From contig REBR01000137.1 in assembly GCA_007692645.1 (NCBI GenBank), positions 1 through 45,879 on the forward strand: a stretch of DNA of 45,879 nucleotides, read 5' to 3'. The position numbers were made by a program, and so were the translations under genes. Numbering within the stretch: the first letter of the stretch is position 1; every line of letters begins with the position of its first letter. Source of the DNA: Halomonadaceae bacterium. Its GTDB lineage: Bacteria; Pseudomonadota; Gammaproteobacteria; Pseudomonadales; Oleiphilaceae. Shown here piece after piece: positions 9,280 to 18,169 of this stretch. The notes under the pieces are model-generated. The model made no database searches, was not told where the DNA came from, and saw only the letters and a list, made by a program, of their open reading frames with translations.

Positions 9280-10179
9280 ATGCTAACGCCAATCGAGGAG
9301 GCGCTGCTGGCGATCATGATGGTCGTCATTATGCTGGGGATGGGCTCGTCCCTGACCTTCAAGGATTTCCGCATCGCCCTGCGCCACCCCCAGGCGGTTC
9401 TGGTGGGCTTTGCTTCCCAGTATCTGTTTATGCCGTTGATCGCCTTCAGTCTGGCTCTGGCCTTTAACCTGACCGGCCCGCAAACCATTGGCCTGGTCCT
9501 GATGGGCTGCATGCCAGGGGGCACCACCTCCAATATTTTTGCCTATTTTTCCAAAAGCCTGCTCAGCCTGAGCATCATGATGACGGTCTGCTCCACCATT
9601 GGGGCGGTGTTTCTGGTGCCGATACTGATGGAGGTGTACACCGCCGGTGTTGAAGGCCACCTGCGCATCCCCCCCGCTGAAATCATCGGCCTGCTGTTTG
9701 TACTGCTGATACCCACGTTTTTCGGCATGTGGTTACGCAAACGCAACCCCAACAAGGGAGCCCTTAGCGAGCTCACCGGCAGCCTTGTGGGAGTGGTGGT
9801 CATCATCTTTCTGGTGGTGACCTGGATACCCCGTAACTACCAGTTACTGCTGGATACCGCCCCCGGCGTCTTCGCCTCGGTGATACTGCTGGGGCTGATC
9901 GGCTTTGCCTTCGGCTATGGCTTTGCCCGGTTACTGCGCCTGGACCCCCGCAAGGCCCGCACCGTTTCTCTGGAAACCGGCATTCAGAACGGCCCCCTGG
10001 GAGCGCTGATTGTCATCATGGTGTTCTCCGGCAGCACCCAACAGGAAGTGCTGGTGATGCCGGTGCTGTATTCCCTGTTTATCGTAATGACCTCTACGGT
10101 TGCCACTCTGTATTACCGGCGCTGGACCCGCCTTGAGGAGCTGGCGAGAGACCAGGCGAAAGTGGAGCCTGCAGGTTAG
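9280..10179 (+). CDS. Bile acid:sodium symporter (BASS/SBF) family protein
   Basis: Polytopic; GLVLMGCMPGGTTSNIFAYFSKSLLSLSIMMT and TGIQNGPLGALIVIM motifs. Confidence 0.88.
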   Translation: MLTPIEEALLAIMMVVIMLGMGSSLTFKDFRIALRHPQAVLVGFASQYLFMPLIAFSLALAFNLTGPQTIGLVLMGCMPGGTTSNIFAYFSKSLLSLSIMMTVCSTIGAVFLVPILMEVYTAGVEGHLRIPPAEIIGLLFVLLIPTFFGMWLRKRNPNKGALSELTGSLVGVVVIIFLVVTWIPRNYQLLLDTAPGVFASVILLGLIGFAFGYGFARLLRLDPRKARTVSLETGIQNGPLGALIVIMVFSGSTQQEVLVMPVLYSLFIVMTSTVATLYYRRWTRLEELARDQAKVEPAG

Positions 10180-10223
10180 CAAAGCAATATATTCGGGCCA
10201 GCCGTGGCGGATAAATGGATAAA

Positions 10224-10244
10224 GTGATTGCTGCCAGCAATCAC
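10224..10244. promoter_or_regulatory. Perfect 21-bp dyad GTGATTGCTG-C-CAGCAATCAC upstream of ectC
   Basis: 10-bp perfect arms around one central base; overlaps a plausible -35 (TTGCTG 10228-10233) for a TACACT -10 at 10250-10255 (16-bp spacing). Confidence 0.6.
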
Positions 10245-10305
10245 AGGGCTACACTAGGGCCTCTGCAAATATCCGTTTTATCGCCACAGTAATGGAGCAT
10301 TACCT

Positions 10306-10701
10306 ATGATCGTACGCAGCCTGAAAGACATTGTTGGCACTGACCGTGACGTAGAAGGCCCGGGCTGGAAAAGCCGCCGCCTGCTGCTGAAAAAAGACGG
10401 GATGGGTTTCTCATTCCACGAAACCATTATCCCCGCCGGCGCCACCCTGAACCTGTGGTACAAGAACCACCTGGAAGCGGTGTATTGCGTGGCGGGTAAC
10501 GGCACCATTGAAGATCTGGCCACCGGAGAAGTGCACCAGATTGAAGATGGCGTGATTTACGCCCTGAACAACCACGACCGCCACACCCTGCGGGGCGGCA
10601 CTGAGGACATGCGCTTAGTATGTGCCTTTAACCCGCCAGTGACCGGCCGTGAAACCCACGACGAAGACGGCGCTTACAACCTGGTTGAAGACGACGACTG
10701 A
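10306..10701 (+). CDS. ectC: L-ectoine synthase, stand-alone
   Basis: 131 aa; [42 protein letters not shown]...[20 protein letters not shown]; residues E57, Y85, H93 present; SD GGAG. Confidence 0.95.
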   Translation: MIVRSLKDIVGTDRDVEGPGWKSRRLLLKKDGMGFSFHETIIPAGATLNLWYKNHLEAVYCVAGNGTIEDLATGEVHQIEDGVIYALNNHDRHTLRGGTEDMRLVCAFNPPVTGRETHDEDGAYNLVEDDD

Positions 10702-10705
10702 GTCT

Positions 10706-10738
10706 GACCCCGGTTTGCCCTCAGGGCCCTGCGGGGTC
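10706..10738. terminator. GACCCCG...CGGGGTC inverted repeat between convergent ectC and mmsB
   Basis: 7-bp perfect arms, with inner GCCCT/AGGGC arms; no T-tract. Confidence 0.4.
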
Positions 10739-10758
10739 CTGCCTGTACCCTACCTATA

Positions 10759-11649
10759 TTACTCCTCCTGGCGATAGTTTTTGATGATCGCCGAGAAATC
10801 CAGCTGACCCTGCCCCTTAGCACTGAACCCCTGGTAAATCTGCTGAGACAGTGCCCCCAGCAACAAGGGTTGCCCCACCTGTTTGGCCGCCTCCGTAGCC
10901 AGCCCCAGATCCTTGATCATCAGATCCGTACCAAAACCACCGCTATAGCCACGGGCAGCCGGTGCATTGTCCATGACCCCCGGGAACGGATTATAGGTAT
11001 CCGAACTCCAGCAGCGGCCTGAAGAGGTATTGATCACCTCCGCCAGTACTTTGGGGTCCATGCCCAGGGTCACGCCCAGGGACATGGCCTCTGACACACC
11101 GATCATCGTGATGCCCAGCAGCAGGTTATTAGCCACCTTGGCCACCTGGCCGTTACCGGAGGGGCCACAATGGATCGCCTGTTTGCCCATGACATCCAAT
11201 ACCCCCCGGGCCCGCTCCAGATCCGCGGCTTCCCCCCCCACCATAAAGGTCAGGGTGCCAGCTGCGGCGCCACCGGTGCCGCCGGAAACCGGCGCATCCA
11301 GCATGGCATTGCCCTGCTCCTGGGCTGCTGCCGCCACTTCACGGGCACTCAGGGGATCAATGGTGGAGGCATCAATCAGCAGCACCTGGGGCGCCACTCC
11401 GGCCAGAATGCCGTTCTCCCCCTGGTAGACCTGCTTCACATGCATGGCCGCCGGCAGCATGGTAATTATGATCTCAACGGCGGAGCCGGCCACTTCAGCC
11501 ACCGAGCCTGCAGCCGTGGCCCCGGCATCGGTAGCTACCTTGACGGCATCACTGGAGAGGTCAAACACCAACAGGTCGTGACCCGCCTGAATCATGTTGT
11601 GGGCCATGGGCCCACCCATATTGCCAAGTCCGATAAAGCCAATCTGCAT
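10759..11649 (-). CDS. mmsB: 3-hydroxyisobutyrate dehydrogenase
   Basis: MQIGFIGLGNMGGPMAHNMIQAGHDL; DAPVSGGTGGAAAGTLTFMVGG; GNGQVAKVANNLLL. Confidence 0.95.
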   Translation of the reverse strand: MQIGFIGLGNMGGPMAHNMIQAGHDLLVFDLSSDAVKVATDAGATAAGSVAEVAGSAVEIIITMLPAAMHVKQVYQGENGILAGVAPQVLLIDASTIDPLSAREVAAAAQEQGNAMLDAPVSGGTGGAAAGTLTFMVGGEAADLERARGVLDVMGKQAIHCGPSGNGQVAKVANNLLLGITMIGVSEAMSLGVTLGMDPKVLAEVINTSSGRCWSSDTYNPFPGVMDNAPAARGYSGGFGTDLMIKDLGLATEAAKQVGQPLLLGALSQQIYQGFSAKGQGQLDFSAIIKNYRQEE

Positions 11650-11701
11650 GGAATGCTCCCGTTATTATTGTGCGGTTTATCTGCTCGCCAGTGGCGGCGG
11701 A

Positions 11702-13219
11702 TTATTTCAGGGTGATGGTGGTGTTGACCGCACCCGCCGCCGGGTCTTCGTCAAACCAGCGGGCTGTCACTGTCTTGGTCTGGGTGTAGAAGGTGATGAC
11801 CTGTTTGCCGAAAGGCCCCAGATCCCCCAGCTTGGAGCCCCGGGAACCGGTAAAGGAAAACAGCGGCACCGGCACCGGAATGGGCACATTGATACCCACC
11901 TGGCCCACATCGATGTGTTCCTGGAAATGCCGTGCTGCCGCCCCTGAACGGGTAAAGATCGCCGTGCCGTTACCGTTGGGGTTGCGGTTGACCAGGGCAA
12001 TGGCCTCTTCCAGGGTGTCCACCCTGAGCACACAGAGCACCGGCCCGAACAGTTCTTCCCGGTAAACGCTCATCTCCGGGGTGACCTGGGAGAAAATGGT
12101 GGGGCCAATAAAGTTGCCCTCAGGATAGCCCGGTACTGACGGGTTGCGGCCGTCAAGCAAAAGCCTTGCGCCTTCCTGCACCCCGGTCTCAATCAACCCG
12201 GTCACCCGGTTCAGGGCGGCCCGGGAAATCAGCGGGCCCACGTCGGTGTCCGGCTCATGGCCGGCGTTGACGGTGAGGGTTTTCGCCTTCGCCACCAGGT
12301 CATCAAGCCATTGGTCAGCCTCCCCCACCAGCACCACCACCGGCAGTGCCATACAGCGCTGGCCGGCCGCACCGAAGGCGGAGCCGGCCAGGGCGTTCAG
12401 GGTCTGCTCCCGGTGGGCATCCGGCAGCACCACCGAGTGATTTTTGGCCCCCATCATGCACTGGGCCCGCTTGCCCGCCTGGGTGGCCCGTTGATACACA
12501 TGGGTGCCCACGGCGGTGGAGCCCACAAAGGATACCGCCTTGATGTCCTCATGGTCACAGATACCGTTCACCACGTCCCTGCCACCATGGACCACGTTCA
12601 GCACCCCGGGGGGCACACCCGCTTCCATGGCCAGCTCCACCAGGCGCATGGTCACCATGGGGTCCTGCTCGGAAGGCTTGAGCACAAAGGTGTTGCCGGT
12701 GGCGATGGCCATGGGGAACATCCACAGGGGAATCATGGCTGGGAAATTGAACGGGGTAATGCCGGCGCAGACCCCCAGGGGTTGCAGCAGGGTATAGGTG
12801 TCCACCCCCGCCGCCACATTATTGGCCATCTCACCCATTTGCAGGTTACCGGTGGCAGAGGCATGCTCCACTACCTCAAGCCCCCGGAACACATCCCCCT
12901 GGGCATCCGCCAGGGTCTTGCCCTGCTCGGCGGTGAGTATGGCGGCCAACTCATCCATGTTCTCCCGAATCAGTTGCTGGTACTTGAGAAAGATCCGCGT
13001 ACGGGTACCGATGGCGGTATGGCGCCAGCTCTGGAACGCCGCCTTGGCGCTGGCCACGGCCGCATCCAGCTCTGCGGGGGTGGCCATGGGCACCCGGGCC
13101 AGCACCTCCTGGGTGGCGGGGTTGATCACGTCCTGCCAGTCGCCGCTGGTGGATTCAATAAACTGACCGTCGATGAGCAGTTTGACGGTGGGGACTGAGG
13201 GGCTTTTGGAGGTGGCCAT
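11702..13219 (-). CDS. mmsA: CoA-acylating methylmalonate-semialdehyde dehydrogenase
   Basis: [43 protein letters not shown]; adjacent to mmsB. ATG at 13219 with AAGG SD preferred over the upstream ATG at 13261. Confidence 0.94.
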   Translation of the reverse strand: MATSKSPSVPTVKLLIDGQFIESTSGDWQDVINPATQEVLARVPMATPAELDAAVASAKAAFQSWRHTAIGTRTRIFLKYQQLIRENMDELAAILTAEQGKTLADAQGDVFRGLEVVEHASATGNLQMGEMANNVAAGVDTYTLLQPLGVCAGITPFNFPAMIPLWMFPMAIATGNTFVLKPSEQDPMVTMRLVELAMEAGVPPGVLNVVHGGRDVVNGICDHEDIKAVSFVGSTAVGTHVYQRATQAGKRAQCMMGAKNHSVVLPDAHREQTLNALAGSAFGAAGQRCMALPVVVLVGEADQWLDDLVAKAKTLTVNAGHEPDTDVGPLISRAALNRVTGLIETGVQEGARLLLDGRNPSVPGYPEGNFIGPTIFSQVTPEMSVYREELFGPVLCVLRVDTLEEAIALVNRNPNGNGTAIFTRSGAAARHFQEHIDVGQVGINVPIPVPVPLFSFTGSRGSKLGDLGPFGKQVITFYTQTKTVTARWFDEDPAAGAVNTTITLK

Positions 13220-13399
13220 AGCAATAACCTTGCAGAAACGGGTGCGGGGGTGTTTGACCACCCCATGAAAAGACTGCCGTAGATACTAGCAGTGCTGCCG
13301 CCGGTTCACAGTGTGAATAACATTCATTGCCTGCCCCTGGTGATCGTTTTGGTCACTCCCACAAGCTGCAATCCTTCCTTGAGACCGCCGCGATATCCG

Positions 13400-14902
13400 C
13401 TAAAGGACCGGCGCGAACAAATAGGCCGCCCGTGAGAGCAGGCGGGACCAGAACGTTCGTTCTTCCCTGTCCGCAACCTGCATCGGTCGGGAGCGGGCGA
13501 AGTCTTCCAGAAACATGCCCTCCACATCAGCGGCAAAATCCTCATCGATGGCAATGGCGGTGATCTCGAAATTCAGCCGGAAGGAGCGGTTGTCCAGATT
13601 CACGGTTCCCACTGCCGCCCCCTGGGTGTCCACCAGAAAGGCCTTACCGTGCAGGAACCCGTCCTGATAGCGATAGATCCGCACTCCCGCCTGCAGCAAC
13701 GGTTCAATGAAGGCGTGGGCCGCTTGATCCACCAGCCGGAAGTCGGATTGCTCCGGAATAAGTATCCGCACATCAACGCCGCCGAGGGCGGCCAGCTTCA
13801 GCATTCCCTGCACCCCTTCGTCCGGAACGAAGTAGGGGCTCGATATCCAGAAGCGCTCCTGGGCTGCGTGGATGGCTTGCTGGATCATCAGGCTCGCGGT
13901 ATCGAAACGATCCGCGGGTCCTGAAGCCAGGATCAGGGTTGGAATATTGCCTGTGTCTGATGGGCGTGGCTCCCAGGGCAGCGCCAGAATGGATTCAGTG
14001 GCCCAGTGCCAGTCTTCCACGAAGGACAGCTGCATTTTCTGCACTGCCGGGCCTTCAATCCGCAAGTGCGTGTCCCGCCACGGACCGATCTGCTCATGAC
14101 GCCCCAGATACTCATCCCCCACGTTCAGGCCGCCGAGCCAGCCCTGCTGCCCGTCAACCACCACCACCTTGCGGTGATTGCGAAAATTCAGCTGCAATCG
14201 GTTTCCCCGACCCCGGGTGGAATGAAACCTGTGGACGTTCACGCCGGCTTCGGTCAGCGCCTGGATGTAGCTGTTGGGCAGCTGATGGCTGCCGATCTCG
14301 TCGTAGAGCAGGTGCACCGCCACACCCTTGCGGGCCTGATCAATGAGCACCTGCTTGAACTTACGCCCCAACTCATCATCCTTGATGATGTAGAACTGGA
14401 CCAGAATGTAATCACGGGCATCAGCCATTCCGGACAGGATGCTTTCGAAGGCTGCCTCGCCGTCAATCAGCAGTTCGAGACTATTGCCCGTGACAAAGGG
14501 GACCTTGGCCAGAGCCTCGACCGCTCGAAGATCCTTGGATTGATAGGGGGTCTCCAGGCGATGCGTCCGAAGTCTGTTGATATGGTCGGCCAGCTGCACG
14601 GCCAACTGGCTATCCAGGTCGCGCCGGGCGATGACATAGCCCTGAAACTTGGTACGCCCGAATACCCAGTACGCCGGCACAGCCACATAAGGCATGGTAT
14701 TGAGGGAAACAATCCAGGCCACGGCACCCGGGGCGGTACGGGCACTCATCAAGGCATCCAGGGAGGAAACCAGACCGATCGTGTGGGCCAATGCCAGGAA
14801 GGTGAACAGCAGCCGATGGCGCCTGAACCACTGCATGCCAGCAGGTTTCGCCCCCCCCGGAGGTTGCCCGGTTGGGGTAGTAAGGTTCTTGTCAGCAGCC
14901 AT
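13400..14902 (-). CDS. cls: Cardiolipin synthase (phospholipase D superfamily)
   Basis: Two PLD motifs: NHRKVVVVDGQQGWLGGLNVGDEYLGR and LHGKAFLVDTQGAAVGTVNLDNRSF; N-terminal TM segments. Confidence 0.9.
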   Translation of the reverse strand: MAADKNLTTPTGQPPGGAKPAGMQWFRRHRLLFTFLALAHTIGLVSSLDALMSARTAPGAVAWIVSLNTMPYVAVPAYWVFGRTKFQGYVIARRDLDSQLAVQLADHINRLRTHRLETPYQSKDLRAVEALAKVPFVTGNSLELLIDGEAAFESILSGMADARDYILVQFYIIKDDELGRKFKQVLIDQARKGVAVHLLYDEIGSHQLPNSYIQALTEAGVNVHRFHSTRGRGNRLQLNFRNHRKVVVVDGQQGWLGGLNVGDEYLGRHEQIGPWRDTHLRIEGPAVQKMQLSFVEDWHWATESILALPWEPRPSDTGNIPTLILASGPADRFDTASLMIQQAIHAAQERFWISSPYFVPDEGVQGMLKLAALGGVDVRILIPEQSDFRLVDQAAHAFIEPLLQAGVRIYRYQDGFLHGKAFLVDTQGAAVGTVNLDNRSFRLNFEITAIAIDEDFAADVEGMFLEDFARSRPMQVADREERTFWSRLLSRAAYLFAPVL

Positions 14903-14930
14903 GGTTACTCTGAGCTCCAACGATACCCAC

Positions 14931-17213
14931 TCAACGGTCCGCCTCAGTCCCGGTGAACTTATGTCGGCGTAACAAAATTGAATTCCCAATCACAGACAGG
15001 GAGCTGGCCGTCATCGCCACCACACCAATCATGGGGTGGAGTAGACCGGCCGCCGCTATGGGAATGGCCGCCACGTTATAGCCGCTGGCCCAGACCAGAT
15101 TCTGCACAATCTTGCGGAAGGTGGCCCGGGACAATTCCATGGCCTCCACCACCCCGGTGAGTTGTCCCCGCACCAGGGTAATATCCGCCGCTTCAATGGC
15201 CACATCGGCACCAGCTCCGATGGCAATACCCACATCCGCCTGGGTCAGGGCAGGAGCATCGTTGATCCCGTCCCCTACCATGGCCACGTGGGGGCCGTAT
15301 TGTTGCTGGAAGGCACGAATGGCCTCGGTTTTACCCTCCGGCAGCACCCCCGCACGCACTTCGTCGATACCCACTTCCCGGGCCACGGCCCTGGCGGCAC
15401 GCTCATTGTCACCGGTAATCATGACCACATGCAGCCCCATGCGGTGCATACCCCGGATGGCTTCCGCCGATTCCGGTTTGATCTCATCCGCCACGGCCAC
15501 CAGGCCAATCGCCCGGCCTCCCGTGGCCACGATCACCACTGTGCGGCCATCGGATTCCAGCCGGGCCAGGTCCTCATCCAGCGCGCCTAACCCGGAGACA
15601 CCCTGGTCTTCCAGCAACAACCGGTTACCAATCAGCACCGCCTTACCATCCACCTCCCCGGTCACCCCCCGGGCACCGGCAGAGCTGAACAGCTTCACCT
15701 CTCCCGGCGACAGGCCGCGGTTCCGGGCGCCGGTCACAATGGCCTGGGCGATGGGGTGTTCCGAGGCATGCTCCACGGTCTGGGCCAGTTGCAGCACCGT
15801 CTCTTCATCCGCGTCCGGAGCGGCCACCACGTCGGTGAGCACCGGCTGGCCACGGGTGATGGTGCCGGTCTTGTCCAGCACCACCACTTTCAGGTCCTTG
15901 ATCGCCTGAATCGCTTCCCCGGAGCGGATCAGTATGCCCCGTTCCGCCCCCATGCCCGCGCCCACCATCAATGCCGTGGGTGTTGCCAGCCCCAGGGCGC
16001 AGGGGCAGGCGATAACCAGGACGGCAATGGCCGCCAGCAAGGCCAGGATAATGCCCGAGGCCTCCGGGTCCACCCAGGGCAGAAACCCACTGCCCCAGTC
16101 CAGGATCGGGCGCAGGGTTTCCGGCATCAGGAACCAGACCGCGAAACTGGCCAGGGCGATCAGGAAAACCACCGGCACAAAACGCCCGGTCATGCGATCA
16201 GCAAACTCCTGAATAGGCACGGTGGAGCCCTGGGCCTCCTCCACCATCCGCACCACCTGGGCCAGAAAGGTTTCATCCCCCAGACGATTGGCTTTGACCC
16301 GCAGCCGACCTTCCTTGTTAATAGTGGCACCAATCAGGGTGTCGCCCACGGTTTTATACACTGGCACGGATTCCCCCGTGGCAATGGACTCATCCACATG
16401 GCTCTCACCGTCCACCACCTCCCCGTCAGTGGGGATTTTCTCGCCTGGGCGCACCACCATGATGTCGCCCCGCTGCAGATCCTGGATGGCCACTTCCTCT
16501 TCCTGGCCGTTGCGCTCCACCCGGGCGGTTTTGGCGCCCATGGAAATCAGCTTTTGAATGGCCTCTGAAGCCCGGCCTTTGGCCCGGGCCTCCAGATAAC
16601 GACCCACCAGATGAAAGGTCATGATGGTGGCGGCCATTTCGATAAAGGAGGTCATCGGGTAGACAAACCCGATCAGCCCGATAAAGTACGGCGGCAGGCT
16701 GCCCATGGAGATCAGCACATCCATGTTGGCCTGGCGGTTTTTGATGGCCCGCCAGGAGGCGCTGTGGGTGGCCGCCCCGCCGAACAGAAAGACCACCGGA
16801 AAGGCCAGCACGGCGATAATCAGCAGGTAGCCGGGGATCGGCTGCCAAAGCATGTGGGGGATCATCAGCAGCATGATCAGAGTGGTGGGAATGGCGGCAA
16901 TCCACAGGCGTTTTTTTGCGCTCTGCAAATACGCCTGCTCCAGGGCGGCGTCATCCCGCCCCTGTTCCCCGGCATAACGGGCATCAGTCACATCGTAGCC
17001 GGCCCCCTCCACGGCCTTTTGCAGCCCGTCGGCATCCGTGCCAGCCCCGGATTTCAGCAGCACGGTGACCCGGTGGTTGCCCACATTGGTGCTGACGGAT
17101 TCCACATCCGCCAGCTTCTCCAGTGTGGAACCGACAATACCGGCACAGTGGTTACTGCCCATACCCGGCACCACCAGCTCCACCTGCCGTGATCTACTTT
17201 TTTCATCCGTCAT
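14931..17213 (-). CDS. copA: Copper-translocating P1B-type ATPase
   Basis: [52 protein letters not shown]-terminal HMA-like domain. Confidence 0.93.
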   Translation of the reverse strand: MTDEKSRSRQVELVVPGMGSNHCAGIVGSTLEKLADVESVSTNVGNHRVTVLLKSGAGTDADGLQKAVEGAGYDVTDARYAGEQGRDDAALEQAYLQSAKKRLWIAAIPTTLIMLLMIPHMLWQPIPGYLLIIAVLAFPVVFLFGGAATHSASWRAIKNRQANMDVLISMGSLPPYFIGLIGFVYPMTSFIEMAATIMTFHLVGRYLEARAKGRASEAIQKLISMGAKTARVERNGQEEEVAIQDLQRGDIMVVRPGEKIPTDGEVVDGESHVDESIATGESVPVYKTVGDTLIGATINKEGRLRVKANRLGDETFLAQVVRMVEEAQGSTVPIQEFADRMTGRFVPVVFLIALASFAVWFLMPETLRPILDWGSGFLPWVDPEASGIILALLAAIAVLVIACPCALGLATPTALMVGAGMGAERGILIRSGEAIQAIKDLKVVVLDKTGTITRGQPVLTDVVAAPDADEETVLQLAQTVEHASEHPIAQAIVTGARNRGLSPGEVKLFSSAGARGVTGEVDGKAVLIGNRLLLEDQGVSGLGALDEDLARLESDGRTVVIVATGGRAIGLVAVADEIKPESAEAIRGMHRMGLHVVMITGDNERAARAVAREVGIDEVRAGVLPEGKTEAIRAFQQQYGPHVAMVGDGINDAPALTQADVGIAIGAGADVAIEAADITLVRGQLTGVVEAMELSRATFRKIVQNLVWASGYNVAAIPIAAAGLLHPMIGVVAMTASSLSVIGNSILLRRHKFTGTEADR

Positions 17214-17243
17214 TTCGTGCTCCTGCTGTCTTTGTCCTGGGGG

Positions 17244-17756
17244 CTAGTGATGATGGTCATGATGCCCGGTTTCTCCTCCAACCTCGCCGTGACCATGGTC
17301 GCCGGTTTCAGGCAGACGCTCCACACCAATGCCATGGCGGTAAACGTTCTCTGCCCCAAGATAGCCGGTCACACTGATGGCTACCACACCCGCCAGCAGC
17401 AACATGCGCAGGGGCCAGCTAGCGCCCCGGTAAGCCTCCCGTTCTCGCCAGGCCAGCCAGGCGGACACGACAAACAAGCCCGTGGCTATCCAGGCGGCAA
17501 TCAGGTGACGATGCATGGCCTCATGGCCGGCACTGTCATGGGGTACCGTCTGGTAGGCCAGATACCCGGTCAGCAGGGTCGGCGCCAGAAAGAGCACACC
17601 CAACCCGAGATTCCATCTCGCCACCAGAGTCAGATCATGGCCGAGCCGGCCACGCAGGCTGCTGGCCAGCCAGAACATCACCCCTGCAATGACCAGCAGG
17701 GCGATGGGAAAATGCACCCAGACCGGGTGCCAGTTCGGTATGATCTCAATCATCAC
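17244..17756 (-). CDS. DUF2231 membrane protein with His-rich C-terminus
   Basis: WHPVWVHFPIALLVIAG; GYLGAENVYRHGIGV; tail GDHGHGEVGGETGHHDHHH. Confidence 0.8.
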   Translation of the reverse strand: MMIEIIPNWHPVWVHFPIALLVIAGVMFWLASSLRGRLGHDLTLVARWNLGLGVLFLAPTLLTGYLAYQTVPHDSAGHEAMHRHLIAAWIATGLFVVSAWLAWREREAYRGASWPLRMLLLAGVVAISVTGYLGAENVYRHGIGVERLPETGDHGHGEVGGETGHHDHHH

Positions 17757-17760
17757 TGCC

Positions 17761-18111
17761 TCAGGGTTTTTCCAAGTGGATAATGGTGTGCCTGCCGTCT
17801 TCGGAGGTCATCTTGAAAAGCACTTTCTGCCCCGCCTCGAAGCCATCTGTCAGTTCAGGAGACGCCAGTTCAAACTCCATGGTCATTTCCGGCCAACCGA
17901 GGGAAACCATGGGTTCATGCCAGAGTGTGACCCGCTGGTTCTCTGCCTGAATATCCCGCAATTCGCCCTTGCCACTATGGACTTCCAACGCACTTTTTTC
18001 GTCATGCCCATGGTGCTCCTCATGGCACCCATGGGCAGCCACAGGGCCCGCGACAAACGACAACACACCGGCCATGATTACCAGCATCAGAGGCTTCATT
18101 GCACGCTTCAT
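17761..18111 (-). CDS. cusF: CusF-like periplasmic copper-binding protein
   Basis: Signal peptide, His-rich N-terminus (HGCHEEHHGHDEK), then LWHEPMVSLGWPEMTMEFEL (H...W..M.M CusF copper site). Confidence 0.85.
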   Translation of the reverse strand: MKRAMKPLMLVIMAGVLSFVAGPVAAHGCHEEHHGHDEKSALEVHSGKGELRDIQAENQRVTLWHEPMVSLGWPEMTMEFELASPELTDGFEAGQKVLFKMTSEDGRHTIIHLEKP

Positions 18112-18169
18112 GGTCTTCTCCTTACACTTATTGAGTAAACAGGCAGCCACAACGACCACCTGTGGTCTT

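Noticed and set aside
12257-13198. Long plus-strand ORFs antisense to mmsA (also 14006-14956, 17969-19069, 26131-27207, 15756-16568)
   Set aside because: Shadow ORFs of high-GC genes: low-complexity His/Gly/Pro/Gln composition, no domains, fully covered by well-identified genes on the other strand.
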